From MWBF01 sp964614645 (GTDB lineage Bacteria > Chloroflexota > Anaerolineae > CG2-30-64-16): DNA of 64,000 bases. The position numbers and the translations under genes were made by a program. Of the stretch, positions 25,243-34,083 are shown one piece after another. Within the stretch, counting starts at the first letter, position 1. Each line of letters begins with the position of its first letter. The notes beneath the pieces were generated by a model. The model was given only the letters and a program-made list of their open reading frames with translations, searched no databases and had not been told where the DNA came from. The stretch lies in contig CAZTMA010000007.1 of NCBI GenBank assembly GCA_964614645.1, positions 6,587 through 70,586 on the forward strand, in the 5' to 3' direction.

Positions 25243-26130
25243 ATGACTGCCAAGATTATCGACGGGAAAGCTGTGGCCGAAGCCGTCCGCCAGGAGGCTG
25301 CGGATGAAGTAGCCGTGCTGAGGCAGCAGTATGGGGTCGTCCCAACGCTGGCCGCGGTGCTGGTAGGCGAGAATCCGGCGTCGCAGACGTACGTCAGCTC
25401 CAAGGGCAAGGCCTGCGAGGCAGCGGGCATGGGTTCCGTGACCCATCGCCTGCCGGCGACGGCAACCCAGCAGGAGGTCGAGGACCTGGTGCGCGCGCTC
25501 AACGCGGACCCAGCCATCAACGGCATCCTCGTGCAGTTGCCGCTGCCCAAGGGGCTGAACGAGCAGGCCGTGCTGGACCTCATCAGCCTGGACAAGGATG
25601 TGGATGGGTTCCATCCCATGAACATCGGCCAGTTGGTGATGAAGGGCCGCGTCCCGCAGTTCATCCCCTGCACTCCCGCGGGCTGCATCGAACTACTGGT
25701 CCGCTCCGGCATCACGATTGCGGGCGCTGATGCAGTCGTCGTGGGCCGCAGTAACATCGTGGGCATCCCGGTCGCGGCGCTGCTGAACAACGCAGATGCT
25801 ACCGTAACCATCTGCCACAGCCGCACCAAGAACCTGCCCGACGTTGTGCGCCGCGCGGACATCGTCGTGGCTGCCATCGGCCGGCCGGAATTCGTACGCG
25901 GCGACTGGCTCAAGCCCGGCGCGGCGGTCATCGATGTGGGCATCAACCGGATCGAAGACCCCTCCAAGAAGAGCGGATTCCGTCTCGTCGGCGACGTCTG
26001 CTACAACGAGGCCGTGGAGGTGGCGGGCGCGATTACACCCGTTCCCGGCGGCGTCGGCCCGATGACCATTGCCATGCTCTTGAAGAATACGGTCCGCGGG
26101 TATAAACTACAACACGGCATTGGCTCGTAA
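25243..26130 (+). CDS. folD: Methylene-tetrahydrofolate dehydrogenase/cyclohydrolase
   Basis: FolD catalyses the methenyl-/methylene-H4folate steps of the methyl branch. The 295-residue protein shows TYVSSKGKACEAAGM (catalytic Lys), GILVQLPLPK, DVDGFHPMNIG, PCTPAGCIELL and VVGRSNIVGIPVA. AAGGAG precedes the ATG. Being between acsE and metVF it completes the carbon route together with a formyl-H4folate synthetase that is not in the window. Confidence 0.96.
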   Translation: MTAKIIDGKAVAEAVRQEAADEVAVLRQQYGVVPTLAAVLVGENPASQTYVSSKGKACEAAGMGSVTHRLPATATQQEVEDLVRALNADPAINGILVQLPLPKGLNEQAVLDLISLDKDVDGFHPMNIGQLVMKGRVPQFIPCTPAGCIELLVRSGITIAGADAVVVGRSNIVGIPVAALLNNADATVTICHSRTKNLPDVVRRADIVVAAIGRPEFVRGDWLKPGAAVIDVGINRIEDPSKKSGFRLVGDVCYNEAVEVAGAITPVPGGVGPMTIAMLLKNTVRGYKLQHGIGS

Positions 26131-26187
26131 CGGTCAGGCGGCAAACCTGTCGTCACTGCGATCCAAATAGCCCAGGGAGCCATGTAG

Positions 26188-26721
26188 ATGTCATTACGCA
26201 GCTATCTCCAGGACCGGCCCATGCCGCTGGTATGGGCCTGGAAACTGACCGAAAAGGCGCTTCTGCTGATGCGGCCGCTGTTCGCCCGCGTCGGCATGGA
26301 GCGCTCCTCGCACATCGTCAAGCTGCCGGAAGAGCTGATCAAAGGTGCGCTGTTCAATTGCCAGGATTGCGCCCAGTGCGTCCTGCACTATTCGGGCATG
26401 ACCTGCCCGATGAACTGCCCGAAGAACCTGCGCAACGGCCCGTGCGGCGGCGTAAGGCTGAACGGCAACTGCGAAGTCAAGCCGGAGATGGAGTGCGTCT
26501 GGGTCGCGGCGGTCCGCCGTGCAGCGAAGACACCCTACGCGCACGAGATCTACCGCCTCAACCCGCCCGTGGACTGGCGGCTCAAGGGCCAGGCGTCGTG
26601 GGTGACGTTCGCGCTGGGGCGCGACCAGGTCACGACCGGCAGCGATACGAAGATGCGCTACGCCACCGAATCGATTGCCGGAAGAAACCCGGTTTCTGAA
26701 GGGCAGGAGACGCCACGATGA
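26188..26721 (+). CDS. metV: MetV: Fe-S/zinc partner of methylene-tetrahydrofolate reductase
   Basis: The 177-residue protein matches the MetV (MTHFR C-terminal-like) family, with a dense cysteine set in FNCQDCAQCVLHY, MTCPMNCPKNL, NGPCGG and NCEV, which should bind an Fe-S cluster and/or zinc. MetV forms a complex with MetF in acetogens and links it to ferredoxin or other electron donors. Its stop overlaps the metF start by four bases. No HdrABC/MvhD genes adjoin, so this is the MetFV rather than the MetVF-Hdr type. Confidence 0.92.
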   Translation: MSLRSYLQDRPMPLVWAWKLTEKALLLMRPLFARVGMERSSHIVKLPEELIKGALFNCQDCAQCVLHYSGMTCPMNCPKNLRNGPCGGVRLNGNCEVKPEMECVWVAAVRRAAKTPYAHEIYRLNPPVDWRLKGQASWVTFALGRDQVTTGSDTKMRYATESIAGRNPVSEGQETPR

Positions 26722-27734
26722 ACGCACCGACCCCTCCCGTCCCCGCGCCCGCCGAGGTCATCCAGACCGGGCTGACCGGCGCCAGCAGCAACCTGGCGAA
26801 GGTGCTGGCGGCCGGCCACTTCGCCGTCTGTGTCGAGGTCTCGCCGCCCGTCGGCCCCAACCTCGAAGCCATCCAGCGCGAGATCAAGACCCTGCGCGGC
26901 TACGGCGACGCGTACAACGTCACCGACAACCAGTCTGCAATGGTGCACGTCTCCAGCCTGGCCGTGAGCATCATGCTCAAGCAGGCCGGCATGGAGCCGG
27001 TCGTGCAGTTCACCTGCCGCGACCGCAACCGGCTCGGCATCCAGGGTGACATCCTTGGCGCCTCGGTGTTCGGCATCAACACGATGCTGTTCCTGAGCGG
27101 CGACCACCCCATCTGGGGCGATCACCCGCAGTGCAAGCCCGTGTACGATATCGACTCGATCAACCTGATTCGCATCGCACGCATGATGCGCAATAACCGG
27201 GTCTTCGAGAACAACAAGCTGATTCCCAAGTTCGCGCCTGACATCTTCATCGGCGCAGTCGAGAATCCCTTCGCGCCGCCCTATGACTACCGGCCCATGC
27301 GGCTGGCGAAGAAGGTGGTCGCGGGCGCGCAGTTCATCCAGACGCAGCTCATCTACAACGTGGATCGCTTTCGCGAGTTCATGCGCCGCGTCGTGGACCT
27401 GGGGTTACACGAAAAGGTTGCTATCTTCGCAGGCGTCGGGCCAATGAAGTCGGTGCGCGTAGCCGAATACATGAAGACCGAAGTGGCAGGCATGGACGTG
27501 CCGGACGCTGTCGTCGCGCGCATGACGGGCCTGTCCAAGGAAGACCAGCAGAAGGCTGGCATGGACATCTGCCTGGAAGTCGCAGAGCAGGTGCGCAATA
27601 TCGAAGGCGTGGCCGGGCTGCACATCATGGCCGTCAACTGGCCGGCCGCGGTGCCGGAGATCGTCAAGCAGTTGGGCCTGTATCCTCGTCCGGTCATCGA
27701 GGCACAAGTCGACGCGGTCCCGGTAGTTGCGTAG
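26718..27734 (+). CDS. metF: Methylenetetrahydrofolate reductase
   Basis: MetF reduces methylene- to methyl-H4folate using FAD. The 338-residue TIM barrel shows CVEVSPPVGPN, NVTDNQSA, VQFTCRDRNR, LFLSGDHP and GAQFIQTQLIYN. It is translationally coupled to metV and is the last gene of the Wood-Ljungdahl locus; a GC-rich repeat block follows. Confidence 0.95.
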   Translation: MNAPTPPVPAPAEVIQTGLTGASSNLAKVLAAGHFAVCVEVSPPVGPNLEAIQREIKTLRGYGDAYNVTDNQSAMVHVSSLAVSIMLKQAGMEPVVQFTCRDRNRLGIQGDILGASVFGINTMLFLSGDHPIWGDHPQCKPVYDIDSINLIRIARMMRNNRVFENNKLIPKFAPDIFIGAVENPFAPPYDYRPMRLAKKVVAGAQFIQTQLIYNVDRFREFMRRVVDLGLHEKVAIFAGVGPMKSVRVAEYMKTEVAGMDVPDAVVARMTGLSKEDQQKAGMDICLEVAEQVRNIEGVAGLHIMAVNWPAAVPEIVKQLGLYPRPVIEAQVDAVPVVA

Positions 27735-27836
27735 GGGCGGGGTCCCCCCGCCCTGCCGCATCCCACCGGCACATGGGGCGGGGTCCCCCCGCCCTGCATC
27801 CCACCCGCACATGGGGCGGGGAGACCCCGCCCCTAC
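27734..27836. repeat. GGGGCGGGGTCCCC repeat block
   Basis: Three copies of a GGGGCGGGG(T/A) hairpin word stand in about 100 bases, separated by CATCCCACC(C/G)GCACAT. The outermost GTAGGGGCGGGG (27733-27744) faces CCCCGCCCCTAC (27826-27837). It may end or stabilise the metF transcript. The rest of the gap to 27957 holds only the putative peroxiredoxin promoter. Confidence 0.7.
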
Positions 27837-27957
27837 CTCGTCCCTGGCCTCTCACCTTTGTTTAAGCCACAACCTGCGCCATATCATAGTCACCCTGCTG
27901 TATTTCGTGTATTCTGTCACCAGTGGTTCTATCGAATCGCACGAAAGGAGGCCATAA

Positions 27958-28692
27958 GTGACACCACAGGTCGAACCGAAGGACTCGTGCGTCAAGCCGG
28001 CAAAGGGGATTATCTCAAGCTCAGGCGAGAGCGCTCCCACGGCCGCGCCAGTCACCCCAACACAGGAGGCGCCAAAAATGCTTGCACGTGTCGGTAAGCC
28101 CGCCCCGGATTTCGAGGCCAGTGCCTATTTCAAGGGCGGATTCCAGAATGTCAAACTGTCGGACTACAAGGGCCATTGGGTAGTTGTGTGCTTCTACCCC
28201 GGCGACTTCACGTTTGTCTGACCGACCGAACTGTCGGCAGTTGCCGTCAAGTACCCCGAACTCCAGGCCCTCGACGTCCAGGTCCTCTCGTTGAGCACCG
28301 ATAGCCGGTTCGTGCACAAGATTTGGCACGAAGAAGAACTCTCGAAGATGACGCCCGAAGGTATTCCGTTCCCGATGCTGTCCGATGGCGGCGGCAAGAT
28401 CGGGCAAGCCTACGGCGTCTACGACGAAGATGCAGGCGTCGATATCCGCGGGCGCTTCATCATCGACCCGGATGGAATCATCCAGGGGATGGAAGTGCTG
28501 ACTCCGAGCGTTGGCCGCAGCGTATCCGAGTTGATCCGGCAGGTCAAGGCCTTCCAGCATACCCGCGCCACCGGCGAAGTCATGCCTTCGGGCTGGCAGC
28601 CGGGCGGAACCACCCTGACCCCCGGCCCCAAGCTGGTCGGCAAGGTCTGGGAAGTCTGGCAGCCCGCAATGGCCTATAACGGGCACGAATAG
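27958..28692 (+). CDS. Selenocysteine-containing AhpC-type peroxiredoxin (in-frame TGA)
   Basis: One frame continues through TGA at 28219-28221, which replaces the peroxidatic Cys codon in FYPGDFTFV-U-PTE. Both sides align to AhpC-like peroxiredoxins (PDFEASAYF; STDSRFVHKIWHEE; FIIDPDGIIQ), so this is Sec, not a broken gene. A small hairpin (28229-28242) lies just after the TGA; selD is 3.6 kb away. The resolving Cys region reads GEVMPSGWQPG, with Met where AhpC has Cys. Two starts have good ribosome sites: GTG 27958 (AAAGGAGG) and ATG 28078 (AGGAGG). The longer form, 244 residues, adds a 40-residue Pro/Ser/Thr-rich tail with Cys11. It should reduce peroxides. Confidence 0.9.
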
Positions 28693-28779
28693 AACCACCG
28701 CATAACTTGATTCAGGCGGGTTGCAGGCAGCGCCAACGCTGGATGCCGCCCGCCTTTGCGTTCCAGAGGGCACGCCGCG

Positions 28780-29379
28780 ATGCAAGTTCCTGAACTTCAT
28801 ACGCCCCGGCTGCTGATTCGCCCGTTGGTCATGGCGGACCTGCCTGCCATCCATCGCGTGTTGCACCGCGCGTTCCGTGAGGCCGGCAATCCGGATGATG
28901 TGCAGGCACTGGCCGAACGGCGCAGCTGGCTCGAGTGGACGATCCTGAGCTACGAGTGGCACGCTCGACTGCACCAGCCGCCCTACGGCGAGCGAGGCGT
29001 GGTGCTGCGTTCCTCCGGGGAGCTGATCGGCGCGGTAGGCTATGTGCCGAGCTTCGATGCATTCGGGCAGATTCCCGCGCTCAGCACGGACGGCACGGCG
29101 CCGGGAGTGATGACGCCGGAAATCGGGCTCTTCTGGGCGGTCGAGCCGGAGCAGCAGGGGCAAGGGTATGCCACCGAGGCCGCGGGGGCCATGATCGCCT
29201 ATGCGTTCGAGCACCTGCGAGTCAGGCGCGTGGTCGCCACCACGGAGCACTCAAACCTGGCCTCGCAGGCAGTCATGCGCAAGCTCGGCATGACGCTGGT
29301 GCGCAACCCTCTGCCCGACCCCCCTTGGTTACAGATCGTCGGTGTATTAGTCAATCCACTGGATGCAACAACTAAATAA
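28780..29379 (+). CDS. GNAT-family acetyltransferase (RimJ/RimL-like)
   Basis: The 199-residue protein begins TPRLLIRPLVMADLPAIHRV after a few residues, as in ribosomal-protein-alanine acetyltransferases. It has a GNAT core (FWAVEPEQQGQGYATEAAGA) and a late NLASQAVMRKLGM helix. The substrate is unknown. ATG 28780 was chosen over an in-frame TTG at 28756. It follows the peroxiredoxin by 87 bases. Confidence 0.86.
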   Translation: MQVPELHTPRLLIRPLVMADLPAIHRVLHRAFREAGNPDDVQALAERRSWLEWTILSYEWHARLHQPPYGERGVVLRSSGELIGAVGYVPSFDAFGQIPALSTDGTAPGVMTPEIGLFWAVEPEQQGQGYATEAAGAMIAYAFEHLRVRRVVATTEHSNLASQAVMRKLGMTLVRNPLPDPPWLQIVGVLVNPLDATTK

Positions 29380-29424
29380 TCTTCAACTGCACTTTGCGTT
29401 CTGTGTGTCACTGTGTGATTAATT

Positions 29425-30192
29425 TCAAGGCGTTTCGGTCGGCCGCACGAGCGAGGGGTCCGGACCCAGTCGCGGTTCGGTCTCCAGCACCTGGATCTCC
29501 ACCAACCACTTGGCCCACTTGCCGCCCGGCTGGAGGGGCAGCACCGCTCGCACCGGGAACCCGTGCAGTACGGGCAGCGGCTTACCCGTCTGCTCGTAGG
29601 CCAGGAAGTTCTCCTGCGCCAGCGCATCGCCCAGTGGCAGGGAGGTCCAGTAGCCGTCCGCGCTGACCATCAGGATGTATTGCGCGTCGGGCTGCACACC
29701 TGCCAGCCCCAGCACATAGTTCAACGGCACGCCGCCCCATGTCGCGATGTCCTGGAAGAACCCCGGACACACCAGCTTGCATTCCTGGACGACCTTAGGC
29801 ATGCAGCGCAGTTCATCATAGGTGAGGCTCAGCGGGCGATCCACCAGGCCCGTGACCGCCAGCCGGTAGGTTGCCAAGTCAATGAGTTCGGGCCGGCCGG
29901 TCATGTGCAAGCCGGTGGCCGGGTCCTCCTGCACGTAGCCGGGAATTTCCGCGGGCATGGCCGGCTGCGCGACGGGGGTCAGGTCGCAGTTCGTCACGAT
30001 TTCCTGCTGTGCGCTGACCAGTCCGCCGGGCGTGGGCGTGGCCTCCGCCACTGGCGATGTAGATGCCGGCGAAGCAGGCGGAACAGGGACGCATGCAGTG
30101 AGCAAGGTCATGGCAAACAGGATAGCGAATAGCGTCCGGGCCGCGCTGCGCGAGGATGCGCAGGAGGCTCGTTCGCGACGGGTTTTGAGCAT
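29425..30192 (-). CDS. Sulfite-oxidase-like molybdopterin domain lipoprotein
   Basis: The 255-residue protein has a basic N-terminus, a hydrophobic segment and a lipobox (LLTACVP), so it should be anchored outside the membrane. The core fits the oxidoreductase molybdopterin-binding family (YRLAVTGLVDRPLSLTYDEL, VQECKLVCPGFFQ, WGGVPLNYVLGLAG, LPVLHGFPVRAVLP). Conserved cysteine in the ECKLVC segment could ligate Mo. ATG 30192 has AGGAAAC upstream and gives the signal peptide. The large upstream gap carries repeated palindromes that may be operators. Substrate unknown. Confidence 0.85.
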   Translation of the reverse strand: MLKTRRERASCASSRSAARTLFAILFAMTLLTACVPVPPASPASTSPVAEATPTPGGLVSAQQEIVTNCDLTPVAQPAMPAEIPGYVQEDPATGLHMTGRPELIDLATYRLAVTGLVDRPLSLTYDELRCMPKVVQECKLVCPGFFQDIATWGGVPLNYVLGLAGVQPDAQYILMVSADGYWTSLPLGDALAQENFLAYEQTGKPLPVLHGFPVRAVLPLQPGGKWAKWLVEIQVLETEPRLGPDPSLVRPTETP

Positions 30193-30270
30193 GGGTTTCC
30201 TCCGGGTGGCTGGTTCCGGACGCCACGGGGCTATGATAGAGATATTATCCGTGTACGGGACCGGCGGGCG

Positions 30271-30397
30271 TTGCGATTTGCAACGTTGCAACGGTTTTCG
30301 AGGAGCCCTCAGGCGTGATATCGGGGCCGGCCTTGCAACGGGTGCCACGTCTGAGCGAGGCGTGGGGAGCGTTGCAATTTGCAACGTTGCAACGGTT
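30271..30397. promoter_or_regulatory. Twin 27-bp elements with palindrome TTGCAACGTTGCAA, 100 bp apart
   Basis: 30271-30297 and 30371-30397 are the same 27-mer except for one base and are spaced by exactly 100 bp. Each contains the perfect 14-bp palindrome TTGCAACGTTGCAA (30279-30292, 30379-30392). A half site (TTGCAACGG) lies at 30333. They sit upstream of the molybdopterin lipoprotein gene and look like paired operators able to support looping; the regulator is not known. Confidence 0.7.
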
Positions 30398-30440
30398 CCC
30401 GGGCGGTCGCCGCACCGGTGGTGCGGCGACCGCCCGGGAA
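30396..30440. repeat. Perfect 21-bp inverted repeat
   Basis: Arms 30396-30416 and 30420-30440 are exact complements with a 3-base centre. It abuts the second palindromic element. No T run follows on either strand, so it may be a regulatory hairpin or cruciform rather than a terminator. Confidence 0.75.
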
Positions 30441-30573
30441 GTCTGCTTCAGTGTAGCACATTCATGCTGTGATCTCAATAGTCAATTTCGCGGGGTCACA
30501 GACTTCAAGTGCAGGCGCGCAGAGGCCAGTTTACAGCTGAGCTCCTACATTAAGGTGCATGCGTAACAGCAGA

Positions 30574-30649
30574 ATTCCGCCACGAATTACACGAATGAGA
30601 CGAATTGACACGAAAGCTTGACCTTCTTCGTGAAATTCGTGGCGGAAAT
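30574..30649. repeat. Intergenic TTCGTGGCGGAAAT-type inverted repeat
   Basis: ATTCCGCCACGAATT (30574-30588) faces AATTCGTGGCGGAAAT (30634-30649). Between the arms the words GACGAATTGACACGAA recur. It lies at the 3' end of the altronate-dehydratase gene; bases 30441-30573 show nothing else recognisable. Confidence 0.65.
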
Positions 30650-30653
30650 CACC

Positions 30654-32156
30654 TCACATGCGCGGCCCGATCAGGTTGATCGAGAACTCCGCGTTGCCCC
30701 ATTCCTCTGCGCGGGTCAGTTTGCCGTTCGCAACAGTCACAATCTCCTCGAAGATGCGCTGACCCAAGCCGGCCAGCGGCTCGCCCGCGCTGATGACCGT
30801 GCCCGCGTCGATGTCCATGTCGTCGGCCATCCGCCGGGCCATCTCCGTGTTCGTCGCGACCTTGATGACCGGCGCGATGGGGCAGCCTGCCGGCGAGCCG
30901 CGGCCGGTCGTAAAAACGACCACCTGCGCGCCGCCTGCCACCATCGCGGTGACGGACTCCGGATCGTTGCCGGGCGTGTCCATCAGCACCAGCCCGCGGC
31001 GGACCGGGCGGCACGAGTAGCCCGTAAACTCCTGCACGGTCGTGCTGCCCCCCTTCTGGATGGCGCCCAACGACTTCTCCTCGATGGTGGTCAGCCCCCC
31101 CGCGATGTTGCCCGGCGTGGGCTGCGCACCGCGCATATCCACGCCCATGCGCCGCGCCTCACCCTCCCAGCGCGCCACGGCCGCGTCGATCTGCGCGCCG
31201 ACCTCTGGCGAAGCCGCGCGTGCGACCAGCAGGTGTTCCGCGCCGATGAATTCCGGCGTCTCCGACAGGATGACCGTGCCGCCGGCCTGCACGAGCATGT
31301 CGCTGGCCACACCGAGGGCCGGGTTGGCCGTCACGCCGGACCAGGCATCGGACCCGCCGCACTCCACCCCCACGGTCAACTCGGACAGGCTGACCGGCTC
31401 ACGCGGCACGCGGGCCGCCGCCTGGAGCATTTCCTGCGCAATAGCGGTGCCGCGCGCGATGGTCTGCGCGGTCCCGCCCGATTCCTGCACGCCGATCAGC
31501 TCACAATACACGCCGCGCGCCTTGAGCTGCTCGGCCATCTCGACCGAGGCCAGCGACTCACAGCCCAGGCTGACCAGGAGCACTGCAGCCACGTTGGGAT
31601 GATCGGCAAAGCCCTCCAGCGTGCGCCGCGTCTGCGCGAGGTCATCACCGAGCTGGCTGCATCCGTAGATGTGCGGGATCGCGACCACGTCGGGCAGCGC
31701 CTGGCCGATGCGCCGGACTGCGCCGTTCGCGCACTGGACGGTGGACATCACCAGCACGTAGTTGCGCACGCCCACCCGGCCATCGCGGCGCCGGTAGCCC
31801 ATGAACGAGGTGACGGGCAGCTCACCTTCGAACGTGGCTTTGGCCTTGACCGAGGCGTCGCCCTTCACGAGGGGCACGAGGTCCGCAGGCAGGTCGCCGC
31901 GCCCGCGCAGGCTCTCGACGTTGTGCACGTGGACATGCTCGCCCACCGCGATATCTGCGACTGCACGGCCGATGGGCTGGCCGTATTTGATGATGAGGTC
32001 GCCCGCAGCCATGGCGCGCCGCGCAACCTTGTGGCCCGATGGAATGGCCGCCGCCAGCGCCAACGGCAGGCCCTCCACATGGACGACATGCCCGGCTGCC
32101 AGGGGCGCGACCGCCTGCAGCACGTTATCGTTGGGGTGCATCAAGAGGACATCCAT
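30654..32156 (-). CDS. uxaA: Altronate dehydratase family protein (UxaA/GarD)
   Basis: This 500-residue enzyme has an N-terminal SAF-like domain (DNVLQAVAPLAAG) and the large C-terminal domain of altronate/galactarate dehydratases (FMGYRRRDGRVGVRNYVLVMSTVQCANG, named by its first residues FMGYRRRDGR; VECGGSDAWSGVTANPALG; PGNDPESVTAMVAGGAQ). Members dehydrate sugar acids using Fe or Mn; the exact substrate cannot be told. Other uronate genes are not adjacent. A TATAAT on the same strand (32193-32188) and AGGTGA precede the ATG. It is divergent from selD. Confidence 0.88.
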   Translation of the reverse strand: MDVLLMHPNDNVLQAVAPLAAGHVVHVEGLPLALAAAIPSGHKVARRAMAAGDLIIKYGQPIGRAVADIAVGEHVHVHNVESLRGRGDLPADLVPLVKGDASVKAKATFEGELPVTSFMGYRRRDGRVGVRNYVLVMSTVQCANGAVRRIGQALPDVVAIPHIYGCSQLGDDLAQTRRTLEGFADHPNVAAVLLVSLGCESLASVEMAEQLKARGVYCELIGVQESGGTAQTIARGTAIAQEMLQAAARVPREPVSLSELTVGVECGGSDAWSGVTANPALGVASDMLVQAGGTVILSETPEFIGAEHLLVARAASPEVGAQIDAAVARWEGEARRMGVDMRGAQPTPGNIAGGLTTIEEKSLGAIQKGGSTTVQEFTGYSCRPVRRGLVLMDTPGNDPESVTAMVAGGAQVVVFTTGRGSPAGCPIAPVIKVATNTEMARRMADDMDIDAGTVISAGEPLAGLGQRIFEEIVTVANGKLTRAEEWGNAEFSINLIGPRM

Positions 32157-32187
32157 GAATCTATCACCTCACACTGGGATACGCGAT

Positions 32188-32193
32188 ATTATA
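32188..32193 (-). promoter_or_regulatory. -10 box of the altronate-dehydratase gene
   Basis: On the minus strand TGCTATAAT, an extended -10, lies 32 bases before the ATG at 32156. Confidence 0.5.
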
Positions 32194-32223
32194 GCATGAT
32201 TGGCCCCTGCTCCTGTGTGCGGG

Positions 32224-32229
32224 TATAAT
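32224..32229 (+). promoter_or_regulatory. -10 box of selD
   Basis: TATAAT on the plus strand lies 51 bases before the TTG start of selD, divergent from the promoter at 32188-32193. Confidence 0.5.
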
Positions 32230-32280
32230 GCCGTCGCACGATAGACGAATGTGGCAATCACATGAAGGAGCCGCTTTTCT

Positions 32281-33330
32281 TTGACACGCGAGCAAATCAT
32301 CAAACTCACGAGCCTCAGCTCGTGCGCAGGCTGAGCGTCCAAGCTGCCGCCTGAGCAGCTGGCGCAAGTCTTGCGCTCACTGGACAATCTATTCCCGCCC
32401 GCCGAATTCCCGAACCTGTTGGTGGGGCTGGGCGCGCCGGATGACGCCGCAGTGTACAAGCTCAACGACGAGCAGGCGCTCATCCAGACGCTCGATTTCT
32501 TCACGCCGGTCGTGGACACGCCCTACGAGTACGGTGCGATTGCGGCTGCCAATGCGCTGAGCGACGTCTACGCGATGGGCGGCGAGGTGCTGTTTGCGCT
32601 GAACATCGCCGCGTTCCCGCCTGACCTGCCGGCCAGCCTCCTTGCGGACATCCTGCGCGGCGGCGCGGATGTCGTGCGCTCCGCGGGCGCGGCCATCGCC
32701 GGCGGCCACACCATCCAGGATAAGGAACCCAAGTATGGGCTGGCCGTCACAGGCCTCGTGCACCCGGACCGCATCTTTGCCAAGGGCGGCGCGCAAGCGG
32801 GCGACCGGCTGGTGCTGACGAAGCCCCTGGGCACGGGCACGATCACGACGGCGGTCAAGCGCGGCCAGGCTGCGCAGGAACACCTCGATGCCGCAGTTGA
32901 GAGCATGATTCGGCTGAACCGGGCCGCCTCGCGCGTGGCCCAGGCTGCCGGGGTCCGCGGGGCCACGGACATCACCGGCTTCGGCCTCATCGGTCATGCG
33001 CTGGAGATGGCCGAGGCCGCGGGGGTGCGCCTGCGCATCCGGTTCCTGGCGTTGCCTTGGCTGCCGGGCGCCAGCGTGTATGCGCAGCAGTTCATCTTTC
33101 CCGGCGGCGCGCACAACAATCATGCATTCTACAACCCGCATGTCGAGTATAGGGTCCCGCTGGCCGACTGGGAGGAAATGCTGCTGCACGACCCGCAGAC
33201 CTCGGGTGGCCTGCTGCTGGCCGTGCCGGAATCCCGGCTGGAGATGTTCCAGGCCGGCTGTGCAGCCGCGGGCCAGCCGGCCTGGGTCATCGGTGAGGTC
33301 GTGGAGGGGGCAGGAATCGAGTTGATATGA
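32281..33330 (+). CDS. selD: Selenide, water dikinase with selenocysteine at the active site
   Basis: SelD makes selenophosphate, the Se donor for Sec-tRNA. From TTG 32281 the frame reads through TGA at 32332-32334 (SSCAG-U-ASKLPPEQL), where many SelD proteins have Cys or Sec, and continues to a full 349-residue AIRS-fold enzyme (GAPDDAAVY, DIRG-like ILRGGADVV, GGHTI, TDITGFGLIGH, DPQTSGGLL). An in-frame stop at 32263 makes TTG the only plausible start; AAGGAG lies ten bases before it. A 6-bp hairpin (32342-32360) ten bases from the TGA is a candidate SECIS. A terminator follows the gene. Confidence 0.94.
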
Positions 33331-33423
33331 GCGCCGGAGGGTCCAAATCAATGGTAAGCGGAATCACTGGCGCGCTGTGGAACGTATGGTACTTTATACC
33401 TAGATTCTTCCTCCTCCTTTGCG

Positions 33424-33466
33424 CACGAACGTCGGGGCCACCAGTCAACCCCGGCGTTCGTGTTTT
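33424..33466 (+). terminator. Intrinsic terminator of selD
   Basis: A 14-bp stem (33424-33437 with 33449-33462, one G-T pair) and TTTT follow selD by about 95 bases. It lies before the convergent nitroreductase gene. Confidence 0.85.
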
Positions 33467-33481
33467 AACCCCTGATATCGC

Positions 33482-33997
33482 TCAGTCCAGGTGATGCACC
33501 AGTTCGGCCAGGCTCCGCCTCGTGGATACATCAGGCATCTCCGCGGCATAACCGACCGGCAGCACGGCGACCGGCACCCAGTCACCCGGCGCTGAAACCG
33601 CGGCCGTCACCCCCGGGGCGTCGAACGCACCGATCCAGACCGTGCTGAGGCCCAGGTCCTGCGCCACGAGCATGGCATAGGTCGCGGCGATCGTCGCGTC
33701 TTGCAGCGCGTAAAGCTCCTTGCCGCGTGTGCCATACTTGCGCGCGGAGCGGCCAGGGTTCGCAAAGAAGACGAGGATCAGGGGCGCCTGTGCGATGAAG
33801 GACTGGTCTGCCGCGCGGGCGAGGGCCGCCCGGATGCGCGGTGCGGTGACCTGGTAGATTTCGTAGGCTTGCAGATTGCCCGCGGACGGCGCCCGGTTGA
33901 TCAGGTCGAGAAGGGTCTTGACCTTGTCGGCTTCCACCGGACGTTCCTGGTAGGCACGAACGGACCGGCGGGCATGGATGAGTTCGGAAAGCTCCAT
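33482..33997 (-). CDS. Nitroreductase-family FMN oxidoreductase
   Basis: The 171-residue protein is short but has family motifs: IHARRSVRAYQERPV at the N-terminus (phosphate-binding Arg residues), RAPSAGNLQAYEIYQV, ATIAATYAMLVAQDLGLSTVWIG (named by its first part ATIAATYAML) and VAVLPVGYAAE. It should bind FMN and reduce an unknown substrate with NAD(P)H. AAGGAGG is best spaced for ATG 33997; GTG 34003 is an alternative. Confidence 0.88.
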   Translation of the reverse strand: MELSELIHARRSVRAYQERPVEADKVKTLLDLINRAPSAGNLQAYEIYQVTAPRIRAALARAADQSFIAQAPLILVFFANPGRSARKYGTRGKELYALQDATIAATYAMLVAQDLGLSTVWIGAFDAPGVTAAVSAPGDWVPVAVLPVGYAAEMPDVSTRRSLAELVHHLD

Positions 33998-34083
33998 CGA
34001 CACCTCCTTGTGACGTGCGGTAGCTGCGGCTCATTCCAGCACTGGCGTGCTGTCGGGTCTCGATGTGTTAACTATAGCACTAT

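Noticed and set aside
28219..28221. Stop codon that would make the peroxiredoxin a pseudogene
   Set aside because: The TGA is exactly at the peroxidatic position, both sides are intact and selD is nearby, so Sec is the better explanation.
30271..30397. Two-repeat CRISPR remnant
   Set aside because: Only two 27-bp copies, each palindromic, 100 bp apart, without cas genes; an operator pair fits better.
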